Of a DNA stretch of 64,000 bases, positions 48,702 through 57,270 are shown piece after piece. A program made the translations under genes and the position numbers. Positions within the stretch are counted from its first letter, which is position 1. Every line of letters begins with the position of its first letter. Below the pieces are notes generated by a model that worked only from the letters and a program-made list of their open reading frames with translations, did not search any database and was not told the origin of the DNA. The DNA lies in assembly GCA_020975725.1 (NCBI GenBank), contig QXJR01000027.1, forward strand, positions 806,001 to 870,000. The letters run 5' to 3'. This DNA comes from Picocystis sp. L7. Taxonomy: Eukaryota > Chlorophyta > Picocystophyceae > Picocystales > Picocystaceae.

Positions 48702-49466
48702 TCAAGCAAGCAAGGCTTCCTTTGCTTCCTGGACCGCTTCTTGGAGGGTTTCGAGAGGAGCTTGGGCGAAGAGCGTGGCTGGATACACCGCGCTTCCCCA
48801 GCGCGGATGGAGCACGATCTTGCAACATCCCGAGTTGGTGGTGACGTATCCCAGCAGCGTGGTGAGCGCATCCACCTCGCCGTACACGCGATGGGCGTGC
48901 TCACGATGCACCATGGGAAGACCAGAGCACGGATCCACGTAATCGACCCAGCATCCGCGGCGTTCGAGCGCGTCGCACACGTGCTTGGCCCAACGCACGA
49001 AACGTTCCAACAGTGCGTCCTTCTCCTGTTCCACCGGCTCGCCCACGCGTGCGAGGTCCACCTTCGCGTGCTGGCACGTCGGCACGATCAGCACGGACTT
49101 GGCGTCCACGCCTGGAAACAGCGCTTCCACCTCCTGCGCGTGACGATTCGGACACGCTGTCGACGCACCTTCCGACGTCAGCCGCGCCATCCTCGCGACG
49201 AACGTTCCATGGGATCGATCCGTGCGAAGCACGCACCGTGGATGGAGTATTCCATCCCTTCGCACAGCTCCACGGGTCCCACGAGCGGCGCCATCGAAGC
49301 TTCGAACCAGCGCGATGCGGCGCGTTGCGCCAAACGAGGCGGACGAAAAGGTCTGGGCCGATCGGGGAATCTCTTCGGGTCTCGAAAGGGATCCTCGTTC
49401 CAATCGAACCCGCGGGTTGAAAGGGGAGGTCCGGGTTCCCCCGAGAAGGATGGAAGCGATGGCCAT
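48702..49466 (-). CDS. MMADHC: MMADHC / cblD-like cobalamin trafficking protein
   Basis: A 254-aa protein from the ATG at 49466. The N-terminal half is Arg/Ser-rich, possibly a mitochondrial leader. The C-terminal half matches MMADHC: KDALLERFVRWAKHVCDALE, RRGCWVDYVDPCSGLP, and TTNSGCCKIVLHPRWGSAVY (human EEGYWADFIDPSSGLA, DLGCCKVIRHSLWGTHV). The CxxxVxxHxxWG pattern is kept. In animals the protein directs cobalamin to methionine synthase and methylmalonyl-CoA mutase, so its presence suggests this alga uses vitamin B12. Confidence 0.88.
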   Translation of the reverse strand: MAIASILLGGTRTSPFNPRVRLERGSLSRPEEIPRSAQTFSSASFGATRRIALVRSFDGAARGTRGAVRRDGILHPRCVLRTDRSHGTFVARMARLTSEGASTACPNRHAQEVEALFPGVDAKSVLIVPTCQHAKVDLARVGEPVEQEKDALLERFVRWAKHVCDALERRGCWVDYVDPCSGLPMVHREHAHRVYGEVDALTTLLGYVTTNSGCCKIVLHPRWGSAVYPATLFAQAPLETLQEAVQEAKEALLA

Positions 49467-50049
49467 CCACGTTGTGAACAAGCTCACGTCTGGTTATGGA
49501 AGCTTCGCCCCTTCACAACAGGAATGGCCATGGGGTGAACGACTTCGAGGTGGGACCAGGACGTGGAAAGGGAGGACACGCGCAATGCACGGTGTCGCTA
49601 GTGGCTGTGCCTGGGGAACGGCGTGTGTGCATGCCTTCCCGCGTCCTGGTCCCACCGCCAAGAACCCTTCCAAGAACCACCAAGCCTTCCCTTGGGTTGC
49701 ACGCTCTAAGGTAATGCCACAAGACGGTGGTCGACGATCGATGGGAACGTCCCTTCCTCCTCCCGACGTGTCCCATGGAGATCCGTTCCTGCACCTCCAC
49801 CCAGGCGAAACCCAGGTGGGTTCGTTTCCTGGGAGCATCGTCCCTCCTCGTGTCCACTCGGGCACTCCCCTCGCCTCCTCGTCCCATGGACCGATCCTTC
49901 CCCTGTCCCTTTCCTAGTTCCCCCACGAGACCCGGTTCGTGGCGCCCTGCCCCGACGAGGACGGATTTGCCACAGGGGCGGCCTATCTTTGGATCGAACC
50001 AGGGACCGGGGAGGTCCGAGTGGACCACAAGGTCGGTGTCGGCACCGTC
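49467..50049. other. Divergent promoter, MMADHC / RF3
   Basis: 583 bp with short frames on both strands, none protein-like. It contains GGGATCCTCG, GGAACG repeats and a GGTGGGACCAGGACG / CGTCCTGGTCCCACC inverted pair (49552 and 49642), about 75 bp apart, which may be a regulatory stem. Confidence 0.45.
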
Positions 50050-51816
50050 ATGACCACTCCAATGACGACAACCCAGGCGATGGCGAAAGGCACAGGGATC
50101 CGAAGGAAGACCTGGAGGAAGGGAAGGAAGGCGAGGGCGACCTCCCAAGCCGATGAAACGCCCGCATCCGTCCTAGACGGGGAAGAAGAGAAGAAACAGA
50201 GCCTCTCGGAAGAACAGCTGCGTGAACAAGTGCGCCGACGCAGAACGTTTGGAATCATCAGCCATCCCGACGCCGGAAAGACCACCCTCACCGAAAAACT
50301 TCTGCTGTACGGAGGGGCCATCCACGAAGCCGGAACAGTCAAGGCCAGGAGCTCGCAGCGACATGCCACCTCGGACTGGATGGAAATCGAAAAGTCGAGA
50401 GGAATATCCATCACGAGTACAGCCATGACTTTCGAATACAAAGGAATACAACTCAACCTGCTCGATACTCCCGGACATCAAGACTTCAGCGAAGACACAT
50501 ACAGGACCCTCGCCGCCGTAGACAACGCACTCATGCTCGTGGATGCTGCGAAGGGGTTGGAGCCCCAGACCAGGAAGCTGTTCGAGGTCTGCAAGATGCG
50601 AGACCTGCCCATCTTCACTTTCATCAACAAGATGGATCGGCCAGCACTGAGCCCGCTGGAGCTCTGCGATCAAATCGAACAGGAATTCGGCATGGGAACG
50701 TACCCGATCAATTGGCCGGTGGGCAGCGGGGATCGCTTTGTCGGGGTCTACCACCGCCCCACAAAGAAGGTTGCGCTCTTTGACAAGGCCAAATCTGCAA
50801 GCCGCAGCAAAGGTGCCAAGATGAGCATGGTCGATGCCTACGGACCAGAGATAGAGTCGTTGGTGGATGCGGACATTCTGCAGCAGTTCCAAGAAGAGCT
50901 GGAGCTCCTGGAAGAGCTGGGAAGCACCTTGGACATGGAAGAGGTGCACCGTGGACAGCTCACTCCGGTCTATTTCGGTTCTGCCATGAACAACTTCGGG
51001 GTCGAGCTGTTCCTGAACAGCTTCATCGACATCGCAATACCTCCGGGGGCCACCGGCACGGAGGACGGCGTCGCCGTGGACCCTGCCGATACTGATTTCT
51101 CGGGAATCGTCTTCAAGCTGCAGGCAAACATGGACCCCAAGCATCGGGACAAGGTAGCATTCATCAGGGTTCGAAGTGGCCACTTTCAAAAGGGAATGAA
51201 GGTGAAAGTAGCAAGGAGTGGGAAGACGGTTGCTCTTTCGAGGCCCCAGAAGATGTTTGCACAGGACAGGAGCACGGTGATGGAGGGATTTTCTGGGGAC
51301 GTCATCGGACTCAACAATCCCGGAAGCTTTGCCATAGGAGACACGGTGTACACAGGGAAGAAGAAGCACTTCCAGCGATTGCCCTCCTTCTCTCCAGAAT
51401 TGTTTGCGTTCCTGAAAAATAGCTCTCTGTCAAAAAGAAAACAGTTCCAAAAGGGTATGGAACTTCTTCTAGGAGAGGGAGCCGTGCAAGTCATGTATAG
51501 CAAGGATGAGTTCAAAGCGGATCCCATCCTTGCTGCCATTGGACAGCTCCAGTTTGAGGTGGTTCAAGCCCGGTTGCTGCAGGAATATGGCGTGGAGACG
51601 ACGTTGGAGCCTTTACCATACCAAGTGGCCCGGTGGGTTGAGGGGGGGTGGGACGCGGTGGAGAAGGCGGGGAGGCTCTTCAATTGCGAGGTGGTCAAGG
51701 ATCAATGGAACCGCCCGGTCCTGTTGTTTAGGAACCGGTGGGGACTGGAACAGTTGGAAAAGGACGTGGACATTGGACCGCTTCTCGCCTATTCTTTGCC
51801 ACCCAGGGAGGCGTAG
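50050..51816 (+). CDS. prfC: Bacterial-type peptide chain release factor 3, organellar
   Basis: A 588-aa protein from the ATG at 50050. The start is Thr/Arg/Lys-rich ([20 protein letters not shown]), like an organelle transit peptide, and precedes the mature protein at about residue 60. The GTPase domain is complete: G1 [14 protein letters not shown]2 SRGISIT, G3 [14 protein letters not shown]4 INKMDRPA, G5 region FGSAMNN. The [15 protein letters not shown] and [11 protein letters not shown] blocks are RF3-specific. RF3 recycles RF1/RF2 from ribosomes after stop-codon release. RF3 is absent from mitochondria of most lineages, so it is probably plastid-located, inherited from the cyanobacterial side. 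Confidence 0.93.
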   Translation: MTTPMTTTQAMAKGTGIRRKTWRKGRKARATSQADETPASVLDGEEEKKQSLSEEQLREQVRRRRTFGIISHPDAGKTTLTEKLLLYGGAIHEAGTVKARSSQRHATSDWMEIEKSRGISITSTAMTFEYKGIQLNLLDTPGHQDFSEDTYRTLAAVDNALMLVDAAKGLEPQTRKLFEVCKMRDLPIFTFINKMDRPALSPLELCDQIEQEFGMGTYPINWPVGSGDRFVGVYHRPTKKVALFDKAKSASRSKGAKMSMVDAYGPEIESLVDADILQQFQEELELLEELGSTLDMEEVHRGQLTPVYFGSAMNNFGVELFLNSFIDIAIPPGATGTEDGVAVDPADTDFSGIVFKLQANMDPKHRDKVAFIRVRSGHFQKGMKVKVARSGKTVALSRPQKMFAQDRSTVMEGFSGDVIGLNNPGSFAIGDTVYTGKKKHFQRLPSFSPELFAFLKNSSLSKRKQFQKGMELLLGEGAVQVMYSKDEFKADPILAAIGQLQFEVVQARLLQEYGVETTLEPLPYQVARWVEGGWDAVEKAGRLFNCEVVKDQWNRPVLLFRNRWGLEQLEKDVDIGPLLAYSLPPREA

Positions 51817-51969
51817 GTCTGCATCGGATCCATCCGTTCGCCTGGCAACCGGCTTGCATAAGCTGTGACGCTGATCCATCAAGACGTTCACGTCAAGGAA
51901 GGCAGCAAGGACGCGTAGATCACAGGGCTACTTTCGCCAGGCGGGTATTCATGCGCCTCGCCTAAAATG

Positions 51970-52815
51970 TTACATCTTGGCATACTCGACGATTTGGTAT
52001 ATATCCATCACCCCCGACGGTACCTTATTGTTCGTAGCAGCTGTGACTGCTGCCTTTGCCACGTCCACGACGCTGGTTGGTGGAGCCAGGATGGCCGAGA
52101 CAAACGGCAGAATCTTCAGTCTGCTGTCCACCGGAAGCCTGCGCAGCACCTTTTCCAGGGGCATTCCGACGATGCCCAACGGCAGCTGCATCGAGCCGAA
52201 CTGTCGGTTGCCATAGATAAACCCTGGTCTGAGTGCCACCCCTGTGGCGGGAAACTCTTCCATCAGCACTCTTTCTGCCTTTCGTTTCCCTTTGAAGTAT
52301 CCTCGTAGGACGAAGTCCGGCAGACCATACTCGTGGGCCGAGATGAAGACGAAGCGCTCGACCTTTGCCTTGGCTGCGGCTCGCATCACTTCAATGTTCG
52401 CATCTCCGCACACCTTCTCCATGAACTCGTTGGATCCGAAAGCGCCGACGGTGGAGACGACTGCACGTGCTTTGGCAAGCTCTGTTTCCCAACCGCTTGG
52501 ACGCAACGCGTCGCCTGCGATCCACTCCACGTCCTTGGTCCATGGTCCTCCTCGTTTCGGCGGACGTCCCGATCGGCTCACGCTGCACACTTCCATCCCT
52601 CTTCGAATGGCTTCGCGACACACGGCTCCACCTACGAATCCGTTCCCGCCAACGACGAGCAATTTCTTGCCCTCCTGGGTCCCTTCCGCGTCCTTTTTCT
52701 CCGCTTCTTTCGCCTCCGGTGCGGCGTTCGAGTGCTGTGCGGCCCAACCGCGTGCGCCCACGCCCCTCCAGGCCCCTTCCATGGCCTTGGCGCGTGCGAG
52801 CATCCCGCTCCGCAT
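51970..52815 (-). CDS. Atypical short-chain dehydrogenase, plant At1g32220-like
   Basis: A 281-aa protein from the ATG at 52815 (next ATG 52803). After a basic leader, the NAD(P)-binding Rossmann loop reads LLVVGGNGFVGGAVCREAIR, followed by VSRSGRPPKRGG, VVSTVGAFGSNE and RFVFISAHEYGLPDFVLRGY. The later K in YFKGKRKAERVL and RPGFIYG are typical of the NmrA-like/atypical SDR group. The closest plant relatives are plastid or mitochondrial proteins of poorly known function. Both the fold and dinucleotide site look complete. Confidence 0.78.
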   Translation of the reverse strand: MRSGMLARAKAMEGAWRGVGARGWAAQHSNAAPEAKEAEKKDAEGTQEGKKLLVVGGNGFVGGAVCREAIRRGMEVCSVSRSGRPPKRGGPWTKDVEWIAGDALRPSGWETELAKARAVVSTVGAFGSNEFMEKVCGDANIEVMRAAAKAKVERFVFISAHEYGLPDFVLRGYFKGKRKAERVLMEEFPATGVALRPGFIYGNRQFGSMQLPLGIVGMPLEKVLRRLPVDSRLKILPFVSAILAPPTSVVDVAKAAVTAATNNKVPSGVMDIYQIVEYAKM

Positions 52816-53119
52816 CGCGTCCCGCGGTGACGTCGACGAAGCTCTCCTCACCCCTTTGGCGTAAACCCTGCACTTAACTTTCGAAGGGGGGAGGCGCAGG
52901 GGGGGAGATCCGGGACGCCCCCCGGGGGAGTTTCTTCTCGGGAGATCGGGAGGGGAACGATGCCACGTGTCGTTCGGGGAGGCCTCCGGGTTCGTCGCAG
53001 GGTCGCACGGGGCTGAGGGGAGGGACCGACGGGTGGACACACATGCGCACCCACATGCGACGCGAGAAAGGAAGACCAAGCACGTCCAAGCGAGCGTCGG
53101 AACGGTCTACCTGGTGAAG
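52816..53119. promoter_or_regulatory. Divergent promoter with TTAACTTTCGAAGG and the shared AGTTTCTTCTC element
   Basis: CACTTAACTTTCGAAGGGGG lies at 52871-52890. Copy 2 of the CCCCGGGGG-AGTTTCTTCTC-GGG element lies at 52918-52942. Both words recur in the 28-kb promoter. Confidence 0.45.
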
Positions 53120-54742
53120 ATGGGTGCCACGAAACCCAACATGACCATACACGCCGTCGCAGTGAAAAACCTGGTGTTCGACGCAGGGAAGAAGAACCCG
53201 ACAGCGTCCAGAACGGAAGAAAGCAGGGACGACGAGAAGAACGCCAAGGAGAAGAAGAAGAAAAGAACGAACGCACCGCGTCCTCCCGTCGTGGAGACGA
53301 AGAAAGACACCCGTGCCCATTCCAGAATGGTGCTGCTGCGAAAAACGCAGTGCAGGTGGAAAACCTTCGAACCGAGGAACCGAGACATGTACACGCAAAC
53401 GAAAGGCAGAGTTATCGTGCTGCCAGAACAACCCGCGCTCGAGGACGAAGGCACGCAAACCAAAGGGTTCGCGAAGGAAAATATGGGGGTGCACACGCCA
53501 AGAACGGAAGGTGGCAAAGACGTGGTGTCGGCGATTCTTGAAGACGACCGCATCGGTCCGCAGTCGCTGGCCGACTGGCTGGCGAGCGACCCACCCGAAT
53601 CCGACGAAGGCGGACTGTCGCGAGATGACCTGAAAGATTGGATGGAAGAGTACGGGGACCACCGCGACCTTGACGAGGCCTTTGAACCCGTCCAACAACC
53701 ACCACGATTCCCACCGGCCTCTCCTGACTTGCACCTGGACCACGAGGATCTGAACGAGGTTCGCGCTCCTGGACTCGGCAAAGCACCTAGTCCGAACCAC
53801 GACGCGCTGCTATCCGTCCAGAGCGACCCTTTGAACGAAGGTTCGGATCTTGCCGATGCAGATGGAGAAGCTCCTTCTCCAAACACCGCAACGGATGACC
53901 GACAGCGGCCATCAAGTCCAATGGCACAGGCTTGCAACCTCTCCGAGACTGGTGCATCGGGGGCGAAAGGACTGCAAGAGGAATCAAAGTCCCAAGACAC
54001 CATTGGACAAGTGCCGAGCACGGTCCCTGCCGTTCACGAAACGGCTCCATCTCCAGACAAGCGCAAATCTGTGGAGGAGAATGCACCGCCAAGATCGAAC
54101 GCAGACACGAGCAGCACGAGCGTGGTCCCGGATGTCAAACAAAGTGCGGTGCACATTGATCTGGATCAAGATGTTGATGCACACACACTGCAGCCGGAGA
54201 CTGTGACGGGGAACGATTCCAAGACGTCCATAGTTGCATCGGATTCCACAGGAATCGTCCCTAGTTCGAGCCGTGTTCCCATGGACGACCTGGGCCATTC
54301 CATCGATCAAGAACCTCATCCACCTACCTTCCAGGTTGCCGAGAACAGCGACCCATCCGCGCCCACAGGGTTGCGCGATGTTGTCGAGACGGTCAGGCTT
54401 CCAGCGGGGATGGTAAATCCTTCGGATTCGCCCACTCTGCTTGGTCCATCCTCTGCATTGCCGGATGGGAAGGACGGCAGCGCATCTTCCACGATGTCCT
54501 CTTCTCCTTCCATTGGGCTGGTGCAGGACCAGTCCTCACACGACAACAGCGATGTTGCGGTGGTGGAAGTCGATGAATCTTCCTCGATAGCCCTTTCTCC
54601 TTCGCCAAGTTTGGATGGATCTTCTTGGGGATTGGACCCTGGCATGGAACCACCCACCTTGCACGTTCCATCACCCACCATCGTCGGCAACGACGTGTCG
54701 ACTTCCAAACCGCTTTCGGAGGAGCTTCGATCGGACCTCTGA
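53120..54742 (+). CDS. Acidic, disordered protein of unknown function
   Basis: A 540-aa protein from the ATG at 53120 (MGATKPNMTIHAVAVKN); the frame extends to a GTG at 52967. The first 150 residues are basic with KEKKKKRTNAPRPP. Two TQTKG words occur 26 residues apart (MYTQTKGRVIV and GTQTKGFAKENMG). The rest is Ser/Asp/Pro/Glu-rich with short repeats of SPS and DDL. No fold is recognised. The antisense frame is also long, but the coding strand has the stronger charge bias. Confidence 0.5.
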   Translation: MGATKPNMTIHAVAVKNLVFDAGKKNPTASRTEESRDDEKNAKEKKKKRTNAPRPPVVETKKDTRAHSRMVLLRKTQCRWKTFEPRNRDMYTQTKGRVIVLPEQPALEDEGTQTKGFAKENMGVHTPRTEGGKDVVSAILEDDRIGPQSLADWLASDPPESDEGGLSRDDLKDWMEEYGDHRDLDEAFEPVQQPPRFPPASPDLHLDHEDLNEVRAPGLGKAPSPNHDALLSVQSDPLNEGSDLADADGEAPSPNTATDDRQRPSSPMAQACNLSETGASGAKGLQEESKSQDTIGQVPSTVPAVHETAPSPDKRKSVEENAPPRSNADTSSTSVVPDVKQSAVHIDLDQDVDAHTLQPETVTGNDSKTSIVASDSTGIVPSSSRVPMDDLGHSIDQEPHPPTFQVAENSDPSAPTGLRDVVETVRLPAGMVNPSDSPTLLGPSSALPDGKDGSASSTMSSSPSIGLVQDQSSHDNSDVAVVEVDESSSIALSPSPSLDGSSWGLDPGMEPPTLHVPSPTIVGNDVSTSKPLSEELRSDL

Positions 54743-54847
54743 TCCGCGCCTTCGCTGGTCCGATCGTGGACGAAGCGAGCACGCCTCGACCTCGCTGCTT
54801 GGCGTGGAGGTGCGCAGGTGCGACGAGGGGATGCCCAGGAAGGCGCC

Positions 54848-55411
54848 ATGCCGCCTTCGTCCAGGCTGGGAAAGGAATGCGCGCGTCGCACGTGGATCCA
54901 ACGCGACAGACGCGTCCACAAACCACGCGACGGATGGTTCGTGGGATCCTTCCGACGCCTGGATCGGACGTGGTGCGTCTCGAAGGTCCGCATGATCCGC
55001 AAGATCCGGTGCGGATGCCATCGTGAGGTGCTCGGCGTCGAACGCAGCGCCACAACGTCGGAAATAAAAGACGCGTATCGAAGGCTGGTGATGATCCACC
55101 ATCCCGATCGAGGTGGGAATCAAGAGACCTTCTTGCGCATCCAACAGGCGTACGAAGCATTGAGTGGCAAAGATTCCAAGCCCATGGACGACGTCGTGCG
55201 ACTCTCCGAAGCGGAGCTGCGACGCGCGCGCGAGCGAGTGCGAGTGGCCGAAGAGCGGTACCAAAAAGCTCGACAGGAAGAGGAAGAAGGACGCCTGGCC
55301 CAAGAAAAAGCAGGCGGACGGGTGCAAGCCTTGCTGAACGTCCTGCTCTACGCATGGCCACTTTCTTACGTGGTTGCCGTGCTCCTCCAGGCCAAGGGGT
55401 TCCATCGTTGA
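54848..55411 (+). CDS. J-domain protein with C-terminal membrane anchor
   Basis: A 187-aa protein from the ATG at 54848; the next in-frame ATG at 54992 is a possible start. The J domain lies about residues 52-110: REVLGVERSATTSEIKDAYR, HPD in MIHHPDRGGN, FLRIQQAYEALSGK. A charged helix (RARERVRVAEERYQKARQEE) separates it from a C-terminal TM (VLLYAWPLSYVVAVLLQ). HPDRGGN with a nearby TM resembles mitochondrial PAM18-like J-proteins, although there the TM precedes the J domain. Organelle unresolved. It is the third J-protein in this window. Confidence 0.72.
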   Translation: MPPSSRLGKECARRTWIQRDRRVHKPRDGWFVGSFRRLDRTWCVSKVRMIRKIRCGCHREVLGVERSATTSEIKDAYRRLVMIHHPDRGGNQETFLRIQQAYEALSGKDSKPMDDVVRLSEAELRRARERVRVAEERYQKARQEEEEGRLAQEKAGGRVQALLNVLLYAWPLSYVVAVLLQAKGFHR

Positions 55412-55452
55412 GGATGGATGTACCCGTAGTTTGCAGCGATCAAAATCTACCT

Positions 55453-56474
55453 TTACACAGTGTATTTGTCTTTGGGCCTCTTCTCGCTCTTGGCATCCTG
55501 GAACGTCAAGTATCCAATCTGCGTGTTGTCGCCCACGTCCAGCACTTGCTTGATTTGCCTTCCGATGCTGAGCTGAGCCGCTTCGTTGCTGGCGGTCTTC
55601 GTCCAGATGGCGACGCGATCCTGCCTGTTCCTCACACTGAGCACGGCACCGCAGATCTCGTCGGTTTCGTTGAATTGCTCTCCGATCAGCGCAAGCATTG
55701 TGTGCAGCCACCAGGTGTCCAGGATGGCTTTGCCCCCGTTGCTCTTGGGCACATTGATGGTCCATTTCCCCCCCTGTCCGCAGGCTGGATCTTCCCACTC
55801 TGGTTTGATCCCTTCTTTGAACAGGTGGAAGTCCGTCCCATGTCCCAACCTGCTTGGTGGGACGATGTTGTTGTACACACTGCCAGGCACGAAGCAATGG
55901 GTCCAGGAGCGTCAGCCTTCGTCCCCCGTCTCTCCGGTCGTACGTCGTGGACGTTGCATTTCTTTTCTTTTCTTTTCGTTGGAACGGTCCTTTCGCACAC
56001 GCACCCCCAGAACTCTTCCACGGTTGCAAACGTGATCACTTGTCGCATGGAGCTTCCCCAGTTGGATGGGTTTTGTTTCCCCGTCGCCAGGTCGAACCAG
56101 AGCGTCCACCTGTGCACACGCAAGGTCGGTTTCCTTCCGTCAGCTCCCACCTCCTCCTCGTGTTCATTTTTCTTTCGCTTTTCGCGTCCGGTCTCCTTCG
56201 CGCGTGTTTCGTTTCGTCCGTGCTTCGTCCGGAACGACCGAAGCGTGCACGGATCCGTTTCCTGTCGCTTCCATTCCATCCACGCGTCCGTTCCCGGTCC
56301 CACCTCCTTGGTCACCGGCACCCTTCGCATTCGTTCGTTCGATGCGTCCTTGGGACCTCCCGTCCTCTCGTCGGATCCACCTTCGGACCTCTTCCTGTCC
56401 ACGCACCTGTGTTCGAGCGGATGTTTGGCGAGCGTCTCTTCGCCGTCCTCCTTTCGTTCCACTTCGTTGGCCAT
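55453..56474 (-). CDS. EIF4E: Translation initiation factor eIF4E, three exons
   Basis: Exons 56407-56474, 56005-56109 and 55453-55879 join to 600 nt (199 aa). The introns 56110-56406 (297 nt) and 55880-56004 (125 nt) both start GTGCGT, contain CTGAC about 30 nt from the end, and end CAG. The exon junctions restore KHPLEHRWTLWFD and VEEFWGVYNN. Cap-binding tryptophans are present: W in PSNWGSSM, W-E in KPEWEDPA, W in VAIWTK, plus the eIF4G-contact W in EEFWG. It binds the mRNA 5' cap to begin translation. No single frame contains the gene; exon 3 alone would look like a truncated copy. Confidence 0.96.
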
Positions 56475-57270
56475 GGCGGTGTCGCACACCCCCGACGTCT
56501 CGTGGGGTTTTGTGAGGGAACCCCGAGGGCGATTCCCGGGATGGAACCCGGTGGGATAGGGACGCACACCCCCCCGATCGTCCCGACTGAAGAGGGAAAG
56601 TAGACCCGAGGATCCCTCCCTTTCTTGAACCGAGGAAAGGGGGGGGGAAGGAAAAGGGGGGACCAAAGGCGGCGGACGTCTGCGTACGGGTACGGATACG
56701 TTCGAGGGAGGGGAAGGGGGGGGATCGATCTCCTCCACCCTCTCTCGAACCCAGGGGACTCGCCCTTTGGTGGTTTCTTCCTGTCGGGTTCGAAGGGGGA
56801 CGGGATCCAAGGAACCCATCCCTTTCCATTCCCTTGGAACCAAGGGACAGATGGGAAGGAGGAACCAGGGAGGGGTCGTATCCGGTGGTGTTGATGCAAG
56901 GACCCCGATGGAAGGAAGGAAGGACAACCCTTCCAATGGATCCATCCATCCCCATGTCATCCATGCCTTCATCCACATGCCATCCATGCCTTCATCCACA
57001 TGCCATCCATCCATTCTATCCACACCTGTGCCATCCATTCCTTCGACCCAATGGCATTCCATCCATTCTATCCATACCTGTGCCATCCATTCCTTCATCC
57101 CAATGGCATTCCATCCATCCTTATTCCATCCATTCTATCCATACCTTTGTCATCCATTCCTTCATCCCAGTGGCATTCCATCCATCCCTGTGCCAAGCGG
57201 AAAAGGGAAGCCACCATTCCACTACCTCCTTCACACTCGTCGTGTCGAAACGAGACGTAGAGCAGGCGAG
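56475..57270. other. Divergent region eIF4E / TFIIIC with G-runs and minisatellite
   Basis: From 56475 to 56900 the sequence is G-run-rich (GGGGGGGGAAGG, GGGAAGGGGGGGG). From 56930 to 57193 it is a CCATCC-rich tandem repeat. Two long open frames read through it, but only because the repeat lacks stops. No gene is supported. Confidence 0.5.
56930..57193. repeat. CCATCC-rich minisatellite
   Basis: Two units are nested. A 23-nt unit (CATCCATGCCTTCATCCACA...) appears twice at 56958-56980 and 56981-57003. A longer unit starting CATCCATTCCTTC and containing CAATGGCATTCCATCC begins at 57032, 57084 and 57151, so the period is 52 then 67 nt, the third copy being shorter. It ends about 75 bp before the TFIIIC ATG. 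Related words occur near 61557-61715. Confidence 0.85.

Noticed and set aside
55686-57098. A 470-codon minus ORF over the eIF4E region and minisatellite
   Set aside because: It reads through both introns and the tandem repeat; only its eIF4E exon 1 and 2 parts are coding.
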